Positions 57,797-64,000 of a stretch of DNA of 64,000 nucleotides are shown in pieces. The stretch is taken from positions 434,001 to 498,000 of the forward strand of contig NZ_QCYJ01000103.1 of assembly GCF_003123685.1 (NCBI RefSeq), in the 5' to 3' direction. The position numbers and the translations under genes are program-made. The notes below the pieces were generated by a model that did no database searches, was not told the DNA's origin, and worked only from the letters and a program-made list of their open reading frames with translations. Numbering within the stretch: the stretch's first letter is position 1; each line of letters opens with the position of its first letter. Origin of the DNA: Nocardia aurea (GTDB lineage Bacteria; Actinomycetota; Actinomycetes; Mycobacteriales; Mycobacteriaceae).

Positions 57797-58304
57797 ATAC
57801 GGTGAGGTCGTCGACGCGGCCACGATCCGCGTCGAGCGGATCCTGCCCGGACCCATCGAGCGGGTCTGGGCATATCTGACCGATGTCGACAAACGCGCCA
57901 CCTGGCTGGCGGGCGGGTTGCTCGAACAGCACACCGGCGGCCGGGTCGACCATGTCTTCCGGATCCACGAACTCACCGGCGAGGGAGATCCGGCCGAGGT
58001 CGCCGATCGACGCCACGGCGAGGTGCTCGCCTGGGATCCGCCGCGCCTGTTGCGCCACACCTGGAGTACCGGGGGTGACCTCGCGGATTCGGTGGTGACC
58101 TTCGAACTCGACCCGGTGGACGACAAGGTGCGCCTGGTGGTCACCCACAGCAGGTTGCCGTCACGGGACGAGATGGTGAATGTGGCCTCCGGCTGGCACA
58201 CGCACCTGGACTTCCTGCGCGATCGTCTCGAGGAGCGCTCACCGGCGACGTTCTGGCCGAAACTCGAGGAGTTGCGCGGCGAATACGAGACGATCCTGCC
58301 CTGA
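57789..58304 (+). CDS. SRPBCC/AHSA1-family protein, co-transcribed with ArsR
   Basis: A 171-residue START-like protein: RVERILPGPIERVWAYLTDVDKRATWLAGG at the N-terminus, HGEVLAWDPPRLLRHTWSTGG in the centre, and a GWHTHLDFLRDRLE helix at the C-terminus, the usual AHSA1 signature. The GTG at 57789 overlaps the arsR stop, so the two are coupled. Possible roles are ligand sensing or carrier function in the same response as its divergent relative. Confidence 0.87.
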   Translation: MSEYGEVVDAATIRVERILPGPIERVWAYLTDVDKRATWLAGGLLEQHTGGRVDHVFRIHELTGEGDPAEVADRRHGEVLAWDPPRLLRHTWSTGGDLADSVVTFELDPVDDKVRLVVTHSRLPSRDEMVNVASGWHTHLDFLRDRLEERSPATFWPKLEELRGEYETILP

Positions 58305-58339
58305 GACGACCGGGTGCGGCGCCGGTCGCGGCCGACCGG

Positions 58340-58900
58340 TCAGCGCGGGCGGTTCGCTCGATTGTCGCCCGCCAGTCGTCCGCGTCGTATCAGCGCGCGT
58401 TTGGTGCCGGGGGCGATCGGGGGCAACCCCACCTCCGGATCGGTCTCGGGCTCGGCGGGATTGGGGCGGACGAACAGGGTCACCGACGCCGCCGCGGTGA
58501 ATCCGCTGCGTTTCATCAGGGTGGCCGAGGCGGTATTGCGGCCCTCCACGTCGGTGACGATGCGGAGGGCGCCCCGGGCGAACAGCGCGTCCGAGCAGAT
58601 GTCGACCAGCCGTTTGGCGATACCTTGGCCCTGCATATCGGGGGCGACGGCGATCCACTCCAGGTAGGCCCAGTCGTCGCGGAGTTCGAATTCCATCGAA
58701 CCGAGGACGAAGCCGACCACCCGATCCGAATCCAGCGCCACCCAGCACGCCCCGTCCGGACTGTCGAGATGTTCGGCCACCGACGTCAGCGACCACGATG
58801 TATACGGCTTGGCGGTGACGTCGAACACTTCGTGCCCGAGATCGAGCACCTGACGTAGATGGCCGAGGCCCATCGGGACGATCGCCGTGACGGAGTCCAT
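58340..58900 (-). CDS. GNAT-family N-acetyltransferase
   Basis: A 186-residue acetyltransferase. Motif A is EWIAVAPDMQGQGIAKRLVD (Q/R-x2-G-x-A/G), followed by GALRIVTDVEGRNTASATLMKRSGF, where the C-terminal strand lies. The 40-residue basic C-terminal tail (ETDPEVGLPP...) is outside the domain. The start is ATG 58900. Substrate unknown. Confidence 0.87.
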   Translation of the reverse strand: MDSVTAIVPMGLGHLRQVLDLGHEVFDVTAKPYTSWSLTSVAEHLDSPDGACWVALDSDRVVGFVLGSMEFELRDDWAYLEWIAVAPDMQGQGIAKRLVDICSDALFARGALRIVTDVEGRNTASATLMKRSGFTAAASVTLFVRPNPAEPETDPEVGLPPIAPGTKRALIRRGRLAGDNRANRPR

Positions 58901-58934
58901 GCCGCCAGTTTGCCAGGATCCGGAGCCGCGGACC

Positions 58935-60491
58935 TCAGCGCCACTCGTGCAGTTCGAGGTCGATGATGACCGGATGCATCAGCGTCGATACCGGTGAACC
59001 GGGATCGCGGCGGTCGGGGGCGAAGGTCGCGGCGGCGGCCAGACTCGGCGTGTCGAGGGACCGCAACCCGGCGGGCGGGTCGAGCCGAAGCCTCGGTTCG
59101 GTGTCGCGGGTGGCGAGCACGAAACCCCAGTCGCCGAAACTCGGCACGTCGACGTGATACGGCAGGGTCCGCAGTTCGGCGGCGCGGACGGTGGTCTCGA
59201 TACACCAGAACGACCGAGGCGCGAAGAAGGGCGAACCGGACTGGATGACCAGCGTGCCGCCGGGGGCGAGCACGCCGGCGGTCATCGCGTAGAACTCCTT
59301 GGTGTAGAGTTTGGCGATCGAGGTCTGATCCGGATCGGGGAGGTCGACGATCACCGCGTCGAAGGCGCCGGGATCGGTGCGCAGCCAGGAGAAGGCGTCG
59401 GCGTTGATCACGCGTACCCGCCGGTCGTCGAACGCGCGGCGATTCAACTCGACCAGGCGCGGATCGGTGCGGGCGAGGGTGATCATCTCCGGATCCAGTT
59501 CCACCAGGGTGATCCGCTCGACGTCCGGATAGCGCAGGATCTCGCGCAACGCCAGGCCGTCGCCTCCGCCGAGGACGAGAACCTCGCGCCGCGCACCCGC
59601 CAGCGCCGGATGGACCAGCGCCTCGTGATAGCGGTACTCGTCGACCGAGGAGAATTGCAGATCCCCGTTCAGGAACAGCCGCACATCCGGGGTGCCGAAC
59701 GGCGACACCGATTCGGTGAGAACGATGCTCTGGTACCTGGTCTGTTCGTGCCACACGATCGGATGCGCGAACAGGGCCTGCTGCGCGGTGGCCTCGAAGC
59801 GGTCGGCGTAGAGATAACTGCCGACGAGCACGCCCGCGACGACCGCGGTGAGCGCGCCGAACACCCAGCGCGAGCGTCGCGGCAATTCCGTTCGGAACAG
59901 CACGAACACCACGGTGAGTCCGGCGACCGCGTTCACGACGCCGACGATCAGGCTGCCCCGGATCTGCCCGAACAGCGGCAGCAGCAGGAACGGGAAAGCC
60001 AATCCGCCCAGCAGTGCGCCGACGTAGTCGGCGGCGAACAGATCGGCGACGGCGCTACCTGGTTCCTGCCTGCGGATCCGTTGCAGCAGTTCCATCAGCA
60101 ACGGAATCTCCGCGCCGATCAGTATGCCGAGCAGCATCGCGAGGAAGATCAGCGCGGAGGTGTAGATGTTGAGCCAGGCGTAGGCGGCGTAGAGCGCGAG
60201 CACCGAAAGCCCGCCGAGCAGCGCCAACGCCAATTCGACCGCGACGAAGGCCGCCGCCGCGTACTTGCGCAGCGGTTTCGCGGCGAGTGCGCCCAACCCC
60301 ATCGCGAAGACCATGACGCTCAGGGTGATCGAGGCCTGCGCGGCGGTGTCACCGAGCAGATAGCTGCCGAGGGTGACCAGCGACAGTTCGTAGACGAGAC
60401 CGCAGGCCGCGCAGATGAACGCGGTGGCGAGCAGCGCCACGCGAGCCGCTCTGACCCGCACCGGCAGAGGGCGTACGACGACGGCGGTCAC
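58935..60491 (-). CDS. Membrane-anchored spermidine-synthase-like aminopropyltransferase
   Basis: A 518-residue protein with about seven membrane helices (residues about 15-225) fused to a methyltransferase-fold aminopropyltransferase domain. The catalytic domain shows YQSIVLTES, LFLNGDLQFSSVDEYRYHEALVHP, the nucleotide-binding VLVLGGGDGLALREIL, and DAVIVDLPDP. The start is GTG 60491, six bases from the DUF4247 gene. Actinobacteria often carry this protein beside a DUF4247 lipoprotein, as here. Its substrate is uncertain, since the polyamine-binding residues cannot be verified by eye. Confidence 0.85.
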   Translation of the reverse strand: MTAVVVRPLPVRVRAARVALLATAFICAACGLVYELSLVTLGSYLLGDTAAQASITLSVMVFAMGLGALAAKPLRKYAAAAFVAVELALALLGGLSVLALYAAYAWLNIYTSALIFLAMLLGILIGAEIPLLMELLQRIRRQEPGSAVADLFAADYVGALLGGLAFPFLLLPLFGQIRGSLIVGVVNAVAGLTVVFVLFRTELPRRSRWVFGALTAVVAGVLVGSYLYADRFEATAQQALFAHPIVWHEQTRYQSIVLTESVSPFGTPDVRLFLNGDLQFSSVDEYRYHEALVHPALAGARREVLVLGGGDGLALREILRYPDVERITLVELDPEMITLARTDPRLVELNRRAFDDRRVRVINADAFSWLRTDPGAFDAVIVDLPDPDQTSIAKLYTKEFYAMTAGVLAPGGTLVIQSGSPFFAPRSFWCIETTVRAAELRTLPYHVDVPSFGDWGFVLATRDTEPRLRLDPPAGLRSLDTPSLAAAATFAPDRRDPGSPVSTLMHPVIIDLELHEWR

Positions 60492-60496
60492 TGTGC

Positions 60497-60916
60497 CTAT
60501 TTCCCGCTCTGACTCCGGTATTGGTCGTTGGGCGGAGTATTGGGCCAGCCCCACTGCGACACCGTCGAATGGTGCCGGGTGTAGCCGTTGCGGTATTGAT
60601 CGACCAGGACGACGGTTCCGGAACCGTTGGGGGACACGGTGATGATGTCGTCGCGATATTGCAGGTAGTTGCGGTCGCCCGATTTCCGGTTGTCGAGCGG
60701 ACGGGCGGCCCCGGTGATCGCGCTGGTCACCGCGGCGGGGGCGAGCGTGGAGGTGTACGCGCGACCGTCGTTGGCCTGATCCAGCGTGGTCGCCCTGGTG
60801 TACTTACCGGTGACGAAATCCCTGGCGGACTGGACGTCGTCGCCGCAACCGGTGACCGATAGCGCGAGGGCGATCACCGCGATTATCCCGGTGATCGAGC
60901 TGGTCAGGCGTGTCAT
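60497..60916 (-). CDS. DUF4247 lipoprotein
   Basis: A 139-residue lipoprotein: signal peptide with lipobox VTGC (Cys24), then DDVQSARDFVTGKYTRATTLD and the family block YLQYRDDIITVSPNGSGTVVLVDQYRNGYTRHHS. It is the first gene of a unit with the aminopropyltransferase-like gene, five bases downstream. Function unknown; the pairing suggests a shared role at the membrane surface. Confidence 0.83.
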   Translation of the reverse strand: MTRLTSSITGIIAVIALALSVTGCGDDVQSARDFVTGKYTRATTLDQANDGRAYTSTLAPAAVTSAITGAARPLDNRKSGDRNYLQYRDDIITVSPNGSGTVVLVDQYRNGYTRHHSTVSQWGWPNTPPNDQYRSQSGK

Positions 60917-60992
60917 CTGTATCCCCCGTGGAGCGCCGAACGGGCGCCCGTCCGGTGGTGATGCGACTGGACGGGGACTCTATCAGGATGGG

Positions 60993-61931
60993 TCAGGCCC
61001 CTTTTCGGGCCGCGGTCTTCTTCGCGGTCTTCGCCGCGGGCTTGCTCGCCTTCTTCGCCGCGGCTTTCTTGGCCGGGGCTTTCTTCGCCGCGGTCTTCTT
61101 CGCCTGGGTGCCCGATCCGCCGCTGTCCCCGGCGCCGCGGCGTCCGCTCGCCTCCAGACTGCGCTGCAAGGCGGCGACCAGATCGACGACTTCGGCGTCC
61201 ATCTCGGCGGGCGCGGCCTCCTCGTGGCTGACCACCTTGCCGGTGCCGCTGGCGATGGCCTCGTCGAGCACCTTCTTCAATTCGATCTGGTACTCGTCCT
61301 TGAACAGCGTCGGATCGAAATCGTCGGACATGGTCGCGACCAGGGTCTCGGCCATATCGATCTCCTGGGAGCGCGGTTCGGACACGCCGTCGAGGGATTC
61401 GAATTCGACCGCGCGGACCTCGTCGGGCCACAGCAGCGTCTGGAGGACCAGCACGCCGTCGCGCACCCGCATCGCCGCGAGCCTGGTCTTCTGTCTGAGG
61501 GTGAAATGCACCAGTGCGGTGCGATCGATGCGGTCGAGCGTCGTCGCCAGCAACACGTACGCCTTGGGCGTGGTCGAATCCGGCTCCAGGTAATAACTCT
61601 TGTCGAAGAAGATCGGATCGATCTGATCCGACGGCACGAATTGCAGTACCGGAATCTCGTGCTTCTCGGCCACCGGCAATTTCGAGAAATCGTCGTCGGT
61701 CAGCACGACTTTGTCGCCTTCGGGAGATTCGTAGGCCTTGTCGATATCGGCGTACTGCACGGATTTACCGCAGATCGTGCAGACCCGGTCGTATTTGATC
61801 CGGCCGCCGTCGGCGGCGTGGACCTGGTGAAAACGGATGTCGTGATCCTCGGTGGCGGTATAAACCTTGACGGGGACGTTGACCAGCCCGAATGCAATCG
61901 AGCCTTTCCAAATAGCTCGCATGGAGTCCAT
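60993..61931 (-). CDS. ku: Non-homologous end-joining protein Ku
   Basis: A 312-residue DNA-end-binding protein that recruits LigD in bacterial double-strand break repair. The core begins MRAIWKGSIAFGLVNVPVKVY, followed by the Zn-like VCTICGKS, YYLEPD, VHFTLRQKTRLAAMRV and LLWPDE. The C-terminal 45 residues are a Lys/Ala-rich tail (KKTAAKKAPAKKAAAKKASK), seen in several actinobacterial Ku proteins and likely to bind DNA. ATG 61922 (MRAIW) is an equally plausible start. No ligD gene lies in the window. Confidence 0.95.
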   Translation of the reverse strand: MDSMRAIWKGSIAFGLVNVPVKVYTATEDHDIRFHQVHAADGGRIKYDRVCTICGKSVQYADIDKAYESPEGDKVVLTDDDFSKLPVAEKHEIPVLQFVPSDQIDPIFFDKSYYLEPDSTTPKAYVLLATTLDRIDRTALVHFTLRQKTRLAAMRVRDGVLVLQTLLWPDEVRAVEFESLDGVSEPRSQEIDMAETLVATMSDDFDPTLFKDEYQIELKKVLDEAIASGTGKVVSHEEAAPAEMDAEVVDLVAALQRSLEASGRRGAGDSGGSGTQAKKTAAKKAPAKKAAAKKASKPAAKTAKKTAARKGA

Positions 61932-62029
61932 GATGGCCGACCCCGTGAGAATCCGCGAGCAGAGCCGCCCGCGGTTCGGTCACGGTCGGGTGTGGAATCG
62001 CGCAGCCACCTTTATGAAGGAGATTCCAC

Positions 62030-62662
62030 CTACACCGCGATGGTGCCGTAGATGGATCTGAGCCAGATCGCGACCAGGGCTTCGATCCGTTGTTCCACCG
62101 TGGGTGGGCCGTCGGCGCTGAATTGTTCGAACGCGCGTTCGTTCAGTTCGACCAGGATGGTGGCGAGGGCGACGCTGTCCGGGCCGTCCGGCGCGTGGCC
62201 GTTCGCGCGTTCGGCCTCGATCACGGCGGCGATCGGTTCGACGAAGGAGGCGCGGGTGGTGTTCCAGAGTTCGGCCACCGACTGATTGCGCTGGCGGGCG
62301 GTCACCATGGCCTGGAACAGGCGGCGGTGGCCCTCCCACGCCGCGAAGACTCCGCGCAGCGCGTCTTCGAGACGGTCGCGCGGTGAACCGGCGCCGTCGA
62401 CCAGCAGGTGGGTCGCGTCGAGCACTTCGCGGTACATCTCCGCGCCGAGCGCGGCCACACAGGCCGCTTTGTCCTCGAAGTAGAAATAGAACGCCGACCG
62501 GGTGACGCCTGCCGCCGCGGTCAGATCGGCGACGTTGATGTCGTCGAGAACCTGCACCTTCAACTTCTCGTCCAAGGCCCGCAGCAGGGCGAGACGGCGT
62601 TGATCGCCGCGTTTGGGGGTACGCCGGTCGAGCAGTCCACCCGCGTCGTCGGTCGCGGCCAT
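62030..62662 (-). CDS. TetR-family transcriptional regulator
   Basis: A 210-residue repressor. The HTH is RRLALLRALDEKLKVQVLDDINVADLTAAAGVTRSAFYFYFEDKAACVAAL (about 18-68). The C-terminal domain (AVIEAERANG..., VALATILVELNERAFEQF) is close to the EthR-type TetR_C domains. The ATG at 62662 has GGAGAG five bases upstream; an in-frame extension to 62749 is unsupported. It is upstream of the same-strand Ku gene and downstream of a hydrolase/oxidase-like pair, which it may control. Confidence 0.88.
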   Translation of the reverse strand: MAATDDAGGLLDRRTPKRGDQRRLALLRALDEKLKVQVLDDINVADLTAAAGVTRSAFYFYFEDKAACVAALGAEMYREVLDATHLLVDGAGSPRDRLEDALRGVFAAWEGHRRLFQAMVTARQRNQSVAELWNTTRASFVEPIAAVIEAERANGHAPDGPDSVALATILVELNERAFEQFSADGPPTVEQRIEALVAIWLRSIYGTIAV

Positions 62663-62817
62663 CTCAGCTCTCCGACCGTGTCGGTGCGGATTCGTGCGGG
62701 AGGTGACGCATGTGTCGAGTGTGCCGTGGTCCCGGCGAGCCGTCGCCACGCACCCCGTCCGATACGGCCGACATATCCGGCTCTCGTCCGAATCTCATTG
62801 ATTTGTCGCCGATTTCG

Positions 62818-63756
62818 TTACGGTCTCCGCAATACTCGGGTCAGGAACGCGGCCTGATGCTCGCGCACCGCCTCGTGCAGGCGTTTGCCCGGATACACGT
62901 CGAAATGGTCACCCGGGTAGTGCCGGATCTGCGCCCGCGCCTTGACCGCGGTCTTGACGGCGGCCCCGACCGGGACGCAGCGGTCGAAATCGGCGATCTG
63001 GAAAAGGGCCGGGCACCGCAGGGCCGGGGCGAAGCGTCGCGGGCGGTGCCCCATGGCCTCGAAGGCGATCGACGCACTCACCTCGTTACGCCAGGTGGGT
63101 CCGGCGATCGAGAGGTAATCGTCGTACGTGCCGGGCAGATTCAGCAGCGCGAGCTCGTCCGGGCGCCCGACCGCGGGCAGCATGACCCGGGGTCGGCGGG
63201 CGGCGGCGGCGCGTCTGTCCTCGGCGGCGCGCAGCAGCAGGCGCGCGGTCGTCGCGGCGCGGGTGGGCAGTGACGCGGCCGGTTCCGCGGTCGGCGGCGC
63301 CGACACGGCGGGGCGATCGGCGGCCAGACCCGACACCAACGGTGTCAGCGCGATGATCGCGGCGATATCGGTGCGTCCCGCCGCGACCTCGAGGACGGTG
63401 CCGCCCGACAGCGAGACACCCCAGAGCACCAGCCGTCGCGGATCCACACCCGGGAGGAGCGCGGCGGTCCGCAACGCCGCGCGGTAGTCCTCGATCTGTC
63501 CCCGTAGCGAGATGACCTGGCGCGGTTCGCCCGCGCTCGCGCCGAAACCCCGGTAGTCGAACGCGAGGACGTCGAGTCCGGCTTCGGCCAGACGCGCGCC
63601 GAAGGAATCCAGTCCGCAGTCCTTGGTTCCGGCGAAACCGTGCGCCATGACGACGGCGGGCCGTCCGGCGTCGGTGGCCAAGTGGTCGTGCGCGGCGGGG
63701 AAATGCCAGGCGTCGCAATCCACGCCGTGGGAGTCGAAGGTGAGCGATCGGGGCAT
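62818..63756 (-). CDS. Alpha/beta hydrolase (dienelactone-hydrolase/YcjY-like)
   Basis: A 312-residue hydrolase: oxyanion motif VVMAHGFAGTKD, nucleophile elbow WGVSLSGGT (Ser), acid in IADFDRCVP and His in PGDHFDVYPG. The chosen start is ATG 63756 with GGAG eight bases upstream; a GTG at 63831 overlapping the upstream stop would add 25 residues of low complexity. It probably forms a unit with the truncated gene upstream. Substrate unknown. Confidence 0.83.
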   Translation of the reverse strand: MPRSLTFDSHGVDCDAWHFPAAHDHLATDAGRPAVVMAHGFAGTKDCGLDSFGARLAEAGLDVLAFDYRGFGASAGEPRQVISLRGQIEDYRAALRTAALLPGVDPRRLVLWGVSLSGGTVLEVAAGRTDIAAIIALTPLVSGLAADRPAVSAPPTAEPAASLPTRAATTARLLLRAAEDRRAAAARRPRVMLPAVGRPDELALLNLPGTYDDYLSIAGPTWRNEVSASIAFEAMGHRPRRFAPALRCPALFQIADFDRCVPVGAAVKTAVKARAQIRHYPGDHFDVYPGKRLHEAVREHQAAFLTRVLRRP

Positions 63757-63827
63757 GGGGCCGTCTCCGTCGGGCTGATCGCCGGTGGTCCCGGCGGGGC
63801 TGGTCGTCGTGGTGGGGCGCGGGTGAT

Positions 63828-64000
63828 TCACGCGCGCGCCCGCTGGGTGATCGCCGCGCCGCCCGCGAGCGCCCGGCGTCGGCCTTCGGGCAGTTCGCTG
63901 ACCCGCATCTGCCGCTCGTAGGTGAAGAAGTCGACCTGCTGGGTGTGTCGCGGCCGGTCGAGGACGTGTCCGGTGTACATCTGCTCGTCCTCGGTGATGA
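63828..64000 (-). CDS. C-terminal fragment of an unrecognised gene, cut by the window edge
   Basis: Only the last 57 residues are visible (ITEDEQMYTGHVLDRPRHTQ, then QVDFFTYERQMRVSELPEGR), enough to show a coding frame but not a family. Its stop overlaps a GTG of the hydrolase gene frame, so the two are probably one operon. An oxidoreductase is plausible from the context only. Confidence 0.5.
   Translation of the reverse strand, partial: ITEDEQMYTGHVLDRPRHTQQVDFFTYERQMRVSELPEGRRRALAGGAAITQRARA

Overview
The window is a high-GC actinobacterial chromosome segment, most likely from Nocardia or a close relative among the mycolic-acid bacteria. The main reason is gene order: pgl-opcA-zwf-tal-tkt, ctaB, qor, a small conserved protein, the heme A synthase gene, a two-gene ABC transporter, mptB and sufR-sufB-sufD-sufC-sufS-sufU-sufT follow the order of the Mycobacterium tuberculosis Rv1445c-Rv1466 region. 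MptB itself (lipomannan/lipoarabinomannan synthesis) points to the same group. SufB here is a plain 478-residue protein without the intein found in M. tuberculosis. No tRNA, rRNA or CRISPR array was seen.

Region by region. (1) 1-5.0 kb, minus strand: a Ugp/Mal-type ABC importer (ATPase, lipoprotein binding protein, two permeases, the last cut by the window edge) with a binuclear metallophosphoesterase gene inside the operon. (2) 5.2-5.9 kb: a secreted, glycine-zipper-rich protein. (3) About 6.0-18.8 kb: an integrated conjugative element of the actinobacterial (AICE, pSAM2-like) kind, with a Pra-like activator, an FtsK/SpoIIIE DNA translocase, a RepSA-type rolling-circle initiator, an XRE-family regulator and a large serine recombinase instead of the more usual tyrosine integrase. 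Its left part carries a two-gene cassette: an acidic protein followed by a 498-residue protein with a possible PD-(D/E)XK nuclease head and a long charged helical tail. It also holds a 1.2 kb non-coding stretch with two Crp-like boxes and a repeat array in front of the replication gene. (4) 19.4-22.6 kb: small metabolic genes (YggT, monooxygenase-like protein, dehydrogenase, epoxide hydrolase, START-domain protein). (5) 22.7-31.6 kb, minus strand: a fused two-part 2-oxoacid dehydrogenase E1, then the pentose-phosphate operon in transcription order tkt-tal-zwf-opcA-pgl. (6) 32-36.7 kb: heme O synthase, a flavin monooxygenase with its divergent TetR regulator, and a quinone reductase. (7) 36.7-43.9 kb: an accessory block (GNAT, GFA, P-loop, DUF389, MarR plus MFS exporter, VOC protein) lying between genes that are neighbours in M. 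tuberculosis. (8) 44-48.8 kb: heme A synthase, ABC exporter, MptB. (9) 49.0-55.5 kb: the SufR-controlled iron-sulfur assembly operon, ending in a clear terminator. (10) 55.6-64 kb: secreted proteins, an ArsR gene flanked by two START-domain genes, an aminopropyltransferase-like membrane protein with its DUF4247 partner, Ku, a TetR regulator and an alpha/beta hydrolase.

Functionally, tkt-tal-zwf-opcA-pgl supply NADPH and pentoses. CtaB and the COX15 protein make heme O and heme A for the terminal oxidase. The Suf proteins build Fe-S clusters under feedback from SufR. Several local regulators have readable operators: TetR at 34.5 kb, MarR at 40.8 kb, SufR at 49.04 kb and twin ArsR sites at 57.4 kb.

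Starts were chosen from ribosome-binding sites, gene overlaps and family length. Where those disagree with the longest open frame, the entry says so.
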